Assembly: GCA_018257865.1 (NCBI GenBank)
Contig: JAEUBA010000032.1
Span: 62,001-126,000 of the forward strand
Length of the DNA: 64,000 bases
Direction: 5' to 3'
Source: Stereocaulon alpinum
Taxonomy: Eukaryota > Ascomycota > Lecanoromycetes > Lecanorales > Stereocaulaceae
Shown: positions 23,231-34,756 of the stretch, one piece after another
How positions within the stretch are numbered: the first letter of the stretch is position 1
How the letters are laid out: each line of letters starts with the position of its first letter
Made by a program: the position numbers and the translations under genes
The notes under the pieces: model-generated
What the model saw: only the letters and a program-made list of their open reading frames with translations
Told to the model about the DNA's origin: nothing
Database searches by the model: none

Positions 23231-26070
23231 GGCTAAGCTGTCCGTGTATTTCCTGGCTGAGAAGGTTCAGTGCTGAATTTCGGGGTGTAAGTTGAGTGCG
23301 GGTTCCCTCAAAGAGTAGACAGCGAGCATCTTTGAGGGTTGTGTTGGAGGGGCGGGCAAGGTAATCCTCTTGCAGCCAAAAGTGGGTAACGACTTAAGGG
23401 TTTGAATGACATGGAAGAATCGTATGTTATAGGTCATGCGTGCATAAAGGGTTTCCCTCTCTAGACGGTAGGGCGAAAGCAGTCTCCACTTCACTGGACA
23501 TTAGTAGAACATCTGGTTGCCTTATTCTCGGGTAGAGTGTGGCTCCCCACTTCAAGGAACTAATGCGGGTTACACACACTCTGAAAATGCCGGCCGGTCT
23601 GATACGCTTGCGCCTATGATTTGACGACTCGGCTCTTGGACCGGGACAGTAATGCTCCGGGGGAAATAGGGAACCTCAAGACCAACTTGCCTGGGGCTCG
23701 GAGTGGTGCATATTGTGGGCCCCGGCTTTGAGGTGCTATAAGCAGCCCACATTAGCATTGTGTTGTTTTAGGATCAAGGGCTGGTTCCATGATTGAGACA
23801 CCACTTGCTTTCTACTAGCCGTACGAATGACAGCCCTTGACCAATAGAACATTGCAATTATCATGTTGCATATGATGCAGTCAGGACGTCAAGCTTCGTG
23901 AGGGCTAATGATCCTCGACTCGTGATTCACAGGGCATCGGGGAGATTTTTATGGGCCCCTGCACCGCCACTATTTCCCGCACCGCTCAACTGTGGCTTAC
24001 TACCAGGGCTCCGCAGGTTGCTGTTACACGCTTAAACCTGTGGCTTATCACCCCGTTTATGCAGGTTGTCAACACGCTATCCTACGCTGCCTACTGTGGC
24101 TTATTGACCCCCCACCAATCCCGCAAGCTGCTATCATACGCTACGTGGAATGGTGGCTTACGACCCCACTACAACAGTACTGCAAGCCACTGTTGTACGC
24201 TGATTAGAGTTTTGGCGCGCGAACCTAGCTCCTCCACTACTGGGACCACTATCGTACGTTGCGTAGAGCTGTGGCTCACCGCCATGCAGATGACGCAGGG
24301 ATGTCTTCGCTAGGCAAACGTGCCCGCAAGCCGGTTTCCCCGGAGAACAGTCAGACTATGCCGACGGGTGCTTGCTGCCCCACGAGATCTCGATGCAAGG
24401 ACGATTTGCCAGTATGAGGCCTCGTATCAGCAATCGAAATTATCAACCCCGCGATAAGACCCTTGTACCTGCTCTGCAATGATCACTTTTGTGACAACTT
24501 TGGGGCTGCAACCACCTGCGGCTAAAGCTCGGCTCCGACAGACCAATGGAATCGACATTGAGTGTCACTTCAAGCATTTCTACACTAGTCGAAAGCCGCC
24601 CAGCGTCCTGATTGATCAGTCTCGCTACTGCGTTTTCGTCCTCGCCTTGGTTGCGAATTGGCGCAATATGAAAGTCCTTATTCCTGTTTCTATTGCGCTT
24701 CCCACCCTGCACCCTTACTTGGTAATCACGAACACGGGATTTGAGGATAAGACCATGCTGGCAACTTATCGAGACAAAGATGTAGTATTGACGTGATTTG
24801 GCTATCTGAGAGATGTGAACATCGCCACTGAACGAAGTTGTGAGCGAAACGTAGATTAGAACAAGCGATTTTTCAGGCAAATTGACATCTTGCGTACCCA
24901 GTGCGCTTTCAAGCCATGTTATTATCTTCCTTACGGACATATAGCACAGCATATCATAGCATTCTTCGAGATAACTATGTACAAGGCGTATCCACCAGGC
25001 AAGGATCTGGTGATGCCGAAGGGTAAGCTGATGTGTCCGTGTACCTTACGCTCTAAGAGTGCCATCTAAGGTGGAACATGATCTGATCTTACTGTGGAAG
25101 CAGTCATGCGCTTGCGCCAAATGCATGTTGCAGCAGGGGATTCCAACTTTGATCAACGACTTTACTTCGTGGTTGTGGGGCTGATCCGATTTTGATGAGT
25201 CGAGCTTGTGGAGCAGAAGCCTGTGAGCGGATGGTCTACAAGGATTAGGGTACAAAAAGAATGAAAGTAATAGCCAATCGGTCAGAGACACCCGTGGATC
25301 ACGCGAAGCAGAGAAAGCGGCGGCCCCAGCATGAGATTGCGCCATGCAAAATTGTCGATCTGAGATCTCGCTAATCTTGCAGGAGGTAGTTTGGTCTTAG
25401 CGTGCATATTTCATCGAGATCCTCCAATCATGTTGCCTGTCAGATCTTAGAGTTGGCACATCCGACATCACAACCGTGGGGATCACGCCTGGCCTTTCGG
25501 GATCTGCCTGCTTTTGCTCCAATTGAGGTCTTCCATGTTCCACCGATGCGCCAAAGGTCCAAGAACCTACCGCTCGCTCACCTATCACCGCGCACCCTTT
25601 CTCGCATTAGCCACGGAAATTTTGAAACACCTACCATACTAGGATGGCGGTGAGGAATGATCGAGATGGATGAACCTTCCCATCCAGTGACATTCGTAAT
25701 GGGGCGATATGCTTCCCTTCTTAAGAGACTCGCTTCTTGCTCCCGTTGTCCTCAGGAATCTGTCACACATTTTCACCGTGCCAAAAGAGCAACTCAAAAT
25801 TTTCAGTTCCCAAACCAGCACACGGTCCGATAATCATACAACGTGCTCTAGATTCACCAGCCACGAGGCTAGTATTATTCCTCAGCCACCGACCCACTCC
25901 CTGTCTCCTTTTTCAATCCCCTCCCCTTACAACGAATCATCACAGCCCAGATATGCCAAAGATCGAGCCTCATTCTACACCTCGCACGACTTGATTCCAT
26001 CCCGTCTTTACGTGTCTTATCTTTCCGCCTTATTGCGTAGCATAACCGCGGGTTGCTGACGATCATCTAG
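23231..26070. other. Turn-over point between minus- and plus-strand copies
   Basis: 2.8 kb separating the last minus-strand copy of the micro-exon family from the first plus-strand copy. It includes the degenerate repeats at 23990-24300. A 169-codon minus-strand frame at 24443-24952, overlapped by a 105-codon plus-strand frame, shows no motif. Nothing else is supported. Confidence 0.4.
23990..24300. repeat. Degenerate short tandem repeats (TGTGGCTTA unit)
   Basis: TGTGGCTTAC/T followed by ACCCC-like sequence and GCAGGTTGCTGTTACACGCT-like sequence recurs at about 23991, 24041, 24105, 24151 and 24271. Unit length is about 50-65 nt (the last spacing is longer) and strongly diverged. Confidence 0.6.
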
Positions 26071-26358
26071 CGACCCCAAACCCAAAGAATACATGGAGCC
26101 TGCCTTTATTGGAACCCTCCAGAACCAAATAAAGCAGCCTCCATCAGCAAGAGACTATCTACCTGGAGGACTCAAATACCAAGACAGACTGGTCAACAAT
26201 CCTCGGCAGGGCGTGTGTGTAGCGCAATGGCTCCGGGAATGGGAACAGGATTGGAAAAGTATCACTAGCGAAATAGATACCAACTGTAAGCATTCATCAG
26301 AATTAGCAGTAACTTACTCTAGTATGACTAAGTCTTTACAGGCAAACCTAAGCTTTGA
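26071..26358 (+). pseudogene. Micro-exon family copy without a usable first exon
   Basis: The core exon (26071-26285) and the 17-nt terminal exon (26342-26358, encoding ..CKPKL) are intact, with a GTAAGC..CAG intron between them. In the family frame the exon reads T-DPKPKEYMEPAFIG, then LPGGLKYQDRLVNNPRQGV, then VAQWLREWEQDWKSI. The expected 5-nt exon ATGAC with a GT donor is absent upstream. At the equivalent place (~25950) the sequence is gatATGCC followed by AAAG instead of GT. Unless an undetected first exon exists, the gene cannot be spliced correctly. An internal ATG at 26092 could still start a shorter protein. TGG codons of the motif are all intact. Confidence 0.55.
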
Positions 26359-26369
26359 GGATCTTTAGA

Positions 26370-26581
26370 ATATCAGTGAACTGATTGGAGACTTATTAGT
26401 CATGGATTTGTGGGTGAACAATTCTATTGCTATTGATGTTGTTGTTTCTAGATAGAATTGCATGCAGAGATTTTATCAAGTGCGCATTGAGGCCTTGGCA
26501 AGCCCTAGCCCTAGTAGACTAGTTAAGCGAGCCTAGTTGAGCAGGCCTCACCCACCATAGTTTTCACCAGCTATTCTAACG
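26370..26581. repeat. 210-bp duplicated segment, copy 1
   Basis: Runs from just downstream of the 26.1-kb copy. Close to 90% identical by eye to 30464-30673, which lies just downstream of the 29.8-kb copy. Shared landmarks include ctgattggagac, gcatgcagagattttatca and ccctagccctagtagacta. It shows that gene copies were duplicated together with their 3' flank. Confidence 0.85.
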
Positions 26582-26912
26582 AGGACAAAGGGCTGCGTTT
26601 GAGGCTCTGCGTCCATTAAGCGCTGATTTGGAAAATCTGCGGTCTTTGAGAGAATGAGCCAGTACATAGGCCTTCAAGCATTGTTTTCAACAGAAATCGA
26701 ACTTTCCTTCCAGGTCATTCTCATCAATCCCATGAAGGTGAAAAATGCAGTATGACTTGTATGTCAATAGATAACAGTGGTCCCCCAGGTTTCAACTCGT
26801 TTTACTAGGTACCATGCACAGCCGCACAATGACGTACCTATTCAAACTCGGTAGAGCCGTTGACGCTATCTAGAAGAGCACTGGCTTGTACCAGTTGAAT
26901 GTATGGCTTGGA

Positions 26913-27240
26913 ATGAGATTAAGCGTCACAGCAAGGCAGCATGTTTCAATGTCGTGCGCAACATCTATCGGAATCAGCACCCGCGGGGACGGTAGAGCGG
27001 GTGGTCTAACTAGTATCTGGCAAAGATCGGCGCGGAAGCTCGGTGCTGTTGTTTGGACCCTGGGCGGTCTGGATGGTAAGTTGGCGCTCTCGTGGGATGA
27101 TATCCTTAATTCTTCTTTCTCCCTACCTTCCCGTTCTCCAAAGCATACTAACCGTATATGGTGTAGGATCAGCATTTGTGGCCAAAGATGCTAAAAACTA
27201 TCCTGAGAGCGTTTTTCCTGGGCGGGAGCGGCTGCTCTAA
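26913..27240 (+). CDS. Possible small two-exon gene, unknown
   Basis: Exon 1 is 26913-27075 and exon 2 is 27167-27240, giving 78 aa. The 91-nt intron has very good signals: GTAAGT donor, a TACTAAC branch-point-like motif 22 nt before the acceptor, and TAG. Phases match (1/2). The product starts MRLSVTARQHVSMSCATSIG, continues with RSARKLGAVVWTLGGLDG, and ends SVFPGRERLL. It has no family motif I recognise. It lies between two micro-exon copies but does not share their ends. The ATG may be internal if an upstream exon exists (the frame is open back to 26874). Confidence 0.4.
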
Positions 27241-27399
27241 CCTGATAAGGAAGGTGCTGCTGGCGTGGTGACTATGGCGCTGTGAATTCGCTTTTTTCCC
27301 CCCCCATGTACCTCAACCAGCCTAATGCCCGCGATGATACCGACGACTGCCCCTGCTGATGCCTTGCTACATTGCAATGGCCTTGCTCCACTCCTCATC

Positions 27400-27406
27400 T
27401 ATAAAA
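27400..27406 (+). promoter_or_regulatory. TATA box of the 27.5-kb gene
   Basis: TATAAAA, 143 nt upstream of the ATGAC micro-exon. An equivalent TATAAGT at 29632-29638 lies 159 nt upstream of the 29.8-kb copy. Confidence 0.4.
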
Positions 27407-27542
27407 CCTCTTGGTCCGCCCACTTGGCTCGACCATGATCTGAAATCAAACTGTCAGAATTCTGACCTCCAAGCCCAAGAACACCTTCGTTGCCCCACAT
27501 TACCAACCTGCGCAGACATAGCAAGCTCTACAGTCATTGAAT

Positions 27543-28081
27543 ATGACGTTAGTCCCTCTCACAACGCTTTGAACCCTGCCTTCCCTTCGGGTTTTTCTCC
27601 CTTACATCCTCCGTCCTGGTTCACTTCATCACAAAATGCAATGGATCTACTTGCCTTGAGTCAACCACATCTCTCCCTAGCCGCGTGACTTCCCAGATAC
27701 TGTCACTTTGCTCATCACCCTCAATCATCCTCGCGCATGCGAGGAAAAAGTCGCTGAATCTCGCCAGTGACCCAAAACCCAAAAATGGCCCAAACCCAGG
27801 CCCTGTCGCTCAAAATCCTCAAGCACCGGCGCGTCCCTCTCCGTCAGCAGGAGACCACTTACCCGGAGGGCAGATGTACCATGATCATGTCAACAACGTC
27901 TACCGCGACGGCAATCCGCGCCAGCGCATGCCTGTCCCGCAATGGCTTCGCGAGTGGGAAGAAAAGTGGCAGCGTAGTCCTAACCAAGCTGGCAATGATG
28001 GTGAGTGAAGTAAATGTTGGAAGCCCGTTTAGGGCTCGATCACTGACCACGTATGCGTATACAGGCAAGCCTAAGCTTTAA
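27543..28081 (+). CDS. Micro-exon family member, plus-strand type, 84 aa
   Basis: Exon 1 is ATGAC (27543-27547), intron 220 nt. Exon 2 is 27768-28000, intron 64 nt. Exon 3 is 17 nt (28065-28081) encoding the final residues of ..GKPKL. GT..AG and phase agree at both junctions. The product starts MTDPKPKNGPNPGPVAQNPQ. It is Pro-rich for about 40 residues, then LPGGQMYHDHVNNVYRDGNP, then VPQWLREWEEKWQR, a spacer, and GKPKL. The core QWLREWEEKW parallels ERYLAEKDTW of the minus-strand copies. No signal peptide or membrane segment. This is the reference copy for the plus-strand subgroup: every element is present. Function unknown. The C-terminal PKL is a weak PTS1-like tripeptide. Confidence 0.65.
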
Positions 28082-29790
28082 GGGAAGCAGTGGGTGTTTT
28101 CCGCACTTAGAGATGCATCGGGTGACTTGAATAGACGTATTGTGTTTTGGATGTATATTTCCATTTTTCCGATAGATGGCTTGCGCATTCGTCGTTGATT
28201 ACAATGTACTGAGGGAATAGAACTAGAAGCGCCTATTCTACCATTCAATTAGCATTCTGTGTATTCGCATTGAGGAATGTTCAGATCGTATACTGGACCT
28301 GGATATACGTACCCGTTTCTGCTAAGGAAGTCCTTCCTTTAATTTGCAAGGCTCTTGATCGTCCGAAATGTCCTATCCAAATGTCACCGTGCCTGCAGGA
28401 TGCCAATGTTGCCAAGGCGTCCCCGCTTAGTCATCCTCCAGTCCTGCTAGGCTTGGCATACTCACTTCTTTCGCATGCAACTTCTTACCTCAGTAACCTC
28501 CATACTTACAACTCATTCCAATTGACCATCAACACCATTCAGGTCCAATATCTTTCCCTGATACCAAAACCCTGACTGAAGCAATTACAATGTATAATTA
28601 GCGAACCACCCCCCGAAACCAATGACCTTATCTACTAAATAGTAGTTCGGACCATCAAGACCCTTACCCTTGCCTTGAACATCTGATGGCAGACGTCGCA
28701 TACAAGATAACATGCAATGACCGGGATCGTAACGAGGCACAATGCATGGAATAGGTAGGTCATTAAGAGGGGTCTTGCTTAACCCTGATTGAATGCTTTG
28801 TCAGCCACCAGCAAGACACAGGGTTATCCTGTTGCTTGGGTTTGCGCACAGGCTACCTTAGAGACTTTGCTTGTTCATCGTATTCCAGACAAAGATGGAG
28901 GATGCCGCTTTACGGTCTTGCAGTGGTGCAGTGGTGCAGTGGTGCAGTGGTGCAGTGGTACAGTGGTACAGTGGTGCAGTGGCGCAGTGGTGGAGTCTTG
29001 TAGTCTTACAGTCTTTCAAAGCAGGGGTGACCCTGAATCTTCAGCCTCAGCCTTACTACCTCATAGACTGGAATCTGAGTTATAGGCTAGTCGTTCTCAC
29101 AGCTGACAGTGCAAAGGACAACCTTTCTCCGACCAATCTCTCCGAACATGCTTTCGCGTGTCTGTGTGCTCTAATTTAAAAGTCCTAGGCGTACACTATC
29201 ACACTTTAGGCTGAGTGCCTATCTGACGTCTCCTTCCTCATTCAGACGCTTGCCTGCCTATCGCGATTGCAGCAAGTCTTGCGCGTTACAGTAGCGTATT
29301 ATTACGCAGCCTTTCCAGTGTGTTGGTAACGTCGAGGCCTACAACAGCCAATGGAATTACGACAGGCGCGGACCGAAACGGGAGGATCGTCTTCCTGGAA
29401 GACCAGACTTACATCTGCACCTCGCGTTAGCCGCATGAAATTGGCTAATTATATAGTATAAGACAAAAGAAAGCACGCCATTACGCACTTTATCAAATTT
29501 CGTATCAAGTTCCGTACTTTGAGTTGAGCCGAAGATGCTGCTGATACAAGGGGGCCCTCAGAGGACGATGACAACTATGGAATCTCGCCTATGCATTGGA
29601 TGATGGGCGCGGCCTCGTACCCTTCTCAATGTATAAGTATCACTCAACTGCCGGTTCATCTTCTTTTCTTCCTAACATCGAAGCCAGGCGCTAGACTTTC
29701 AATCTCTTGGAACTCGCACATTCCCAATCAATACGCACTTGCAAACTTCTCGAGCCAGCGCTTGTATAGAGACCTGTATACTTACCGGAT
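28082..29790. other. Gene-poor stretch
   Basis: Contains the 8-bp minisatellite at 28920-28991. A 101-codon frame at 28270-28575 starts at ATG but has no motif. Nothing else is supported. Confidence 0.4.
28920..28991. repeat. 8-bp minisatellite, 9 copies
   Basis: Nine tandem copies of GCAGTGGT with three single-base variants. Not a multiple of three, so it is not maintained for coding. Confidence 0.95.
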
Positions 29791-30314
29791 ATGACGTTAG
29801 TATCTCACTGAAGTCATTTCCTCTCATCCCTTACAAGCATCTGCCCACTTAATGTTCAGATAATACGCTTCAGCCTTGCTTTGAAATCCTCGGATGATCA
29901 TCGTCTCATGTGATGCTGTTGTAGTCAAGCTCACCTTTTATGTCTCTGCTCTTCTTCCATAGCGTTGTTGCTCATGTTCTTTGGAAGATATTTTGCTAAA
30001 CTGCGATCGGTAGTCCAAGGCCTAAAGATGCTAGACGGCCTACCTCTGTCGAGAGCCATCAATCGCCAAGCCAACACTTTCCGGCGGCTAAGGGTCGTCT
30101 GCCTTGGGAACAGAGACACAATAACGCTCTGCGCAAGTTGGAAAGTACTGGAAATCCCAGGCAAGGCATACCTGTCCAGCAATGGCTTCGTGAATGGGAG
30201 CAAAAGTGGGAGCGCATCGCTGGCGGAAAGAACACAATCGGTCGGTAGGCCCGGAATAGTCAATACCCGAGACTCCAGCGATTGACTTTGAGTTTAGGAA
30301 AGCCTAAGCTTTGA
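29791..30314 (+). CDS. Micro-exon family member, plus-strand type, 82 aa
   Basis: Exon 1 is ATGAC (29791-29795), intron 218 nt. Exon 2 is 30014-30240, intron 57 nt. Exon 3 is 30298-30314 (..GKPKL, stop). Phases agree. The product starts MTPRPKDARRPTSVESHQSP, then RLPWEQRHNNALRKLE, then GNPRQGIPVQQWLREWEQKW and ERIAGGKNTIGKPKL. The second donor (GTCGGT) is weaker than in other copies, and the LPGG motif is changed to LPWE, so expression is less certain than for the 27.5-kb copy. TATAAGT at 29632 is at the expected distance. The 3' flank duplicates that of the 26.1-kb copy, so these two are probably direct duplicates. Confidence 0.6.
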
Positions 30315-30463
30315 GGGAGAAAAGAAGGGACGGTCGCAGGATGTGCAATCTGGCGTACTGTAAATTGATAATGTCAGTAGGAGGACCTTAAAAAGATATT
30401 ATCTGGACATCGTACAGCTCCTCAAGCAATGACTATCGGTCTCTTTATAGACTTTTCTTCAAA

Positions 30464-30673
30464 ATATCAGTACCTGATTGGAGACTGATTGGTCATTGAT
30501 TTGGGGGTGAACAATCTATTGCTATTGACGTTGTTGTTGCTAGCTAGAGTTGCATGCAGAGATTTTATCAGTGCGTCTAGAGGCCTTGGTAAGCCCTAGC
30601 CCTAGTAGACTAGTGTAAGCGAGCCGAGGCAAGCAGGCCTCATCCACCATAATTTTCACCACTTATTCTAACG
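30464..30673. repeat. 210-bp duplicated segment, copy 2
   Basis: Partner of 26370-26581, same orientation, with small indels and scattered substitutions. Confidence 0.85.
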
Positions 30674-32656
30674 CTTTTGCTACATGGCCGTCAGTCACCC
30701 TTGTAAGCTTGCTTGAACGAAGGGGCTATGTCACACGCTGCACCTCGGCTAACCGTGAGATCGAATGACGAAATCGTTCATCATTGCGCAGTGCCTAATT
30801 CACAAAGCCAAAGTTATCAGTGGCAGTGTCTTCTAGTGAGAGATCCCTCATCGATCGTGTGCGTTATTGTGCCAAGCTCGAGGAAGCAATACCCCAGGAC
30901 TGATGATCTTGCGGGACGGGAACCTCAGCTGAGTCAGGACAAGAGGCTAGGTGGTAAGTGGCAAAACGAAGATAACGTTTCAGCCACAATTCTCTGATCT
31001 CTTTGCGCAGGCAAAAAGTCGGTTCGCTGTTCCATTCAGGCAAAAAAAGGCAATTAGGGAAGCAGTAAGGTGACCTGACGTGCTGGTATACGAGCTACAC
31101 TAAGCACGGCCCACCGGCTGGCTTTCTTAGTGGGCTTCCTCGGCCGAAAAGTAATAAATATCTACTAGCGGGAAAACCAGTGTGGCTGGTGGTGGCTGGT
31201 GAGAGTCAAGACCGCGCCGCATCTTAAGTACACTGTTCTATCTCCTCAACGAAAGGACGCGAAACAATAGTTTGGCGGACGAGATTATAAATCTGAATTC
31301 AAGAAACAAGTTCTGTCTACAAGGTTAACTCGTGGCCTGGCTTGCTGAGTATCCATGGCGATGTGGAAGCCGGCTTGCGCTTCACATGATGTGGGGTGGC
31401 ATGTAAGCTGTGTAAGGTAGGTAGTGATGACACCTCATGGCCCGCCAAGCACATCAACTATCTCTGCGCTGAGACCCAGAGACGAGACGATGAAACCAAG
31501 CAATGGTCAGATATCTATGATATCTGACCATTGCCGTGGGGACTGAAAGATCCGTCAAACCTTTATTGTTCGTCGGGACGTCGCGGCGGGCGTAGGGCAG
31601 TGCATGGAAGCAGTGCCCGACATCAGAAGTATGCTCGTAACTCAGGGAATTGAATACCGAGCCTGTATCGATAATTAAGGCTACAGAGGAGAGGAGTCTC
31701 TAGGATCAGGAATCGAATTTCATTTGTTCAGGGAACGATCATAGAAGCGCTCAGCGAAAACGGAAGTCCATTACCTGATCCCTCCGGCACGTCAGTGCAC
31801 ATGGAAATTGATTTGCGTGGGGTGCAAGCAGGGAGGTCAATAACCCTTTTTCTGTGGGGTGGTGTTATGCGGGTTGCTGTTACGCGGGTTGCTGTTATGC
31901 GGGTGTTCGTGTTAGGTGGGTGTTGTGGAGTGGGAATTTCGCTCTTAGTAGCGGTCTTGGCTCATTAAGCCTGATCGGGGCTAGCGTTTTACTTAGATAG
32001 CTTGCTACCAAGCAGAATAATTCATCATCCTTTCACACCACCAGAATCACCTCTCTCAGTGTTAGTGTTAGGCGGGTGTTGGTGTTAGGCAGGTGTGGGC
32101 GTGGCGGGAGCCCGCTCATTGGGTCAGCTGAAGTTGAGGAGCCACATGCGGTCTGTCCAGGCGCGGAAGTCGATCTGGTTGCTTCGTTAGCCCCATTTGC
32201 CATTTCTTAGCGGTCGGAGCCCGGAACCATTTAATGTTAACTTGCGACCGGACCTTGAGCGCGTGGCTCGTAATCTAACAATCATTACCCTTGATCGTAT
32301 TATTGCTCTTGGCAAGGGGTTCCCATTCGTTGCACATGCAACACTTGGAGCATTCCGTGCTACGCTAAGCTCATATGCTCAATTTACAGGTAATTTACCG
32401 TATGCCACATAGTGATACCATTATTTGGAACTTAGTACTGGTTGATCTGCTCGAGGATATGCAGTCATGGCCTCGCTCCTACTAATGCTGCCTTATGCTG
32501 CCCTGGAGCTATAAGAATCACCAGAACCCTTTGATCGTGCCAGGTCAGTCTCGAAACTCCTCTACTTTTTTCACTTTCGGTAATCTTCCGGCTTGGGTGA
32601 CCACTTCACAAGCACTTTGTCATTGCTAAGCTCCGAGACGTTCATCCTCAACCAAG
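30674..32656. other. Gene-poor stretch with palindrome
   Basis: A frame at 30713-30997 followed by GTAAGT and a CAG acceptor at ~31015 vaguely recalls the 3' end of the micro-exon family, but neither core nor tail is conserved. 31850-31920 and 32060-32110 hold imperfect repeats of GCGGGTTGCTGTTA and GTTAGGCGGGTGTT. No gene supported. Confidence 0.4.
31500..31534. repeat. Perfect 16-bp inverted repeat, 3-nt loop
   Basis: The arm GCAATGGTCAGATATC is followed by TAT and its exact reverse complement. There is no U-tract after it and no adjacent gene, so it is not an ordinary terminator. It could extrude as a cruciform, bind a dimeric protein or mark a rearrangement. Confidence 0.9.
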
Positions 32657-33186
32657 ATGACGTAAGTCATTGTACCTAACCTTGCTCTTTGGGTGCTTCG
32701 GCAACACCTGACCTTCGCCTATACGTACTCTACTTGTCAACACTTAGCGTGTGCCAAGCCACTTCATTGTTTTGCCACCAAACATGTTAGCGCCTCTCAA
32801 GAATTGATCGTCATTCCATACTTCGCATTCTTGTTCTCTCGGACTCAACCCAGACTTCCATACAGCCCGCTGACCTGTTCACTAGTGACACTAAGCACAA
32901 GAAAGACCGAAGCCCCTCCAGTAGCGTTCGTGGCAACGTTGATCAACTTTCAAAACCCACTTTAGGGAATTCTCACCTTCCTGGCGGTTCAACTTATCGA
33001 CAGATTCTGGACAATGCTCCCGGTTCGAATCCACGAAAAGACAAGACCGTGTTACAATGGCTCCACGAGTGAGAGCAGAACTGGAATAGTATTGCCGACG
33101 AGCACAATAAGAATGGTAAGCATTCTTTGGGATACATTTTTTTGCTTCAGCATGATTGATTGCGTCCAGGAAAGCCTAAGCTCTGA
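32657..33186 (+). pseudogene. Micro-exon family copy with in-frame stop
   Basis: All splice elements are intact. Exon 1 is ATGAC (32657-32661) with a consensus GTAAGT donor. Exon 2 is 32886-33115. Exon 3 is 33170-33186 (..GKPKL). The coding exon, starting MTDTKHKKDRSPSSSV and containing LPGGSTYRQILDN, is interrupted at 33070-33072. There the TGG of the family motif QWLREWEQ is TGA, so it reads VLQWLHE-stop-EQNWNSI. The product would end after about 63 residues, before the end of the motif. The change is a single G to A outside the preferred CpA context of repeat-induced point mutation. Confidence 0.65.
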
Positions 33187-34756
33187 GAGCAAGGATCGAG
33201 ATTGCGGGAGCGCTGCGGACTCAGACTAGGATAGCTGGGTAGTGTAGACATAGAAAGCACTAAGAGGAAGAGCAAGGACTAGCGCAATAGTACATGGTTT
33301 GGGTAGCGAGTGCATCTGATTGATTGGCGTACAATCCTAATAGTTGCATTAACGAGGCGACCAACAGACCTCGGTAAACATCATCTCTTCAAATTCAGTA
33401 ATAGATTATGTTAGATTTACAACTTGTAAGGGCTCGGTGTAGATTCAAAATAGTGGAGAGCGCTGCGGCTAGAGTTATCGGTAATATTGTTGTGACCGCG
33501 GACGAAGGATTCGACGTTGTGTTTACGCTGATCTTGTCCAATTTTTGTCAATAGTAATGAAACTTACAAAGTATTTTCGGTCGGATCTTGGGACAAAACC
33601 TGTGTTGCCACGAGCAGCTGTACATCCGAGTAATCGTTAATGGAAGTTCCTCGAGTCGAAGGGAGTAAGTTTCACTTCCGGCAAGTCTTCTCTTCACAGG
33701 CGCGCAAGAAAGTACGACTTCCGCTGGAATTTTTCAATGAGTATTGGAATCCTCTGTGAGTCGGCGAAGTGGTAGAAGAGTTGTGCAAGAACGGCACCCT
33801 TCCCGCCCAGGCCGTTAGAAGACTTATCAGCCCATACAGAATGGGGGCGGCCAAGATGCAAGCTGTTTCAATGGCGGTCTTCGAACATAGTTTCGGATAT
33901 AGCTTCGAATATACCTTACATGCCTAAATCTGGTATCACTATTTGCCAATTGACTTGAGATCGTATTCCGAAATGCTTGTCGAATTCGATGAGATTGTTC
34001 TCCCCCTCTGAAAAGTTGAGCGGGCCCTTGGCGCGGTACCTGCATTCGTTCGTTCTGATTGGCTACTGATAAGCCATCTTTCGCTTCTTCTGCAATGCCC
34101 TTTCGTCATCTTTTATTAGAATGCTCGATGGCGGTTAGTTTTGATCAGCCCGTAAGAGTTCCCGTCGTCTTAGCCAGGTCCCTCCAATCAAGTCAATTGA
34201 CATTGTTGGAAAGTCACCAAGGGCGCAAGCACTCTGCGATTGCTGAATCGACCCGCCCCCACAGCCGAATCGCTGTCAGAATGCGTAAGACTTGCGGCCG
34301 ATACCACTTCCTAATTAGATCGGAGCTCGGTGGTCATTGGACCTTAGATCTGTACAATCAGATTTCTGCTGATCTAATGTAACGTTCTCTCGGTAGCTGC
34401 CCCCCCGATTCGAGCTTTAGGCCCCAATAGGCCATGAGGTGCTCCACATGTACAGATCTTCAGCTTTCAATAGTGTTTATGCAGTATTCTGCAGCCGCTG
34501 GACTCTAGACCAGCGGTACATGCAAATGACAATGACAACGACAATGACTGTTAATTAACATTCGGGCGACGAAGCTGGTCCCACTACCACCGTGCGCTTT
34601 GCAGAGTACAAAACTCGTGGTGACGCCCTTTCATTCGATCCTACATTCGAACACAGATCACCAAGTCAGGCGAAAAATATCTCGCGCCTTTACGACGTCC
34701 TTTGTACCTTTATACTCGATCCCGCGCTCATACAGATTCGTCTCTGGTCATGGGAT
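33187..34756. other. Gene-poor stretch
   Basis: Short frames only; nothing recognisable. It ends in the promoter of the 34.8-kb copy (TATACT at 34711). Confidence 0.4.

Noticed and set aside
24443..24952. 169-codon minus-strand frame
   Set aside because: No motif, and a 105-codon plus-strand frame overlaps it; neither could be tied to a family or to the micro-exon genes.
26829..26840. ATGAC-GTACCT as another family first exon
   Set aside because: The only nearby acceptors give the wrong phase for the 26.9-kb gene, so the link is not supported.
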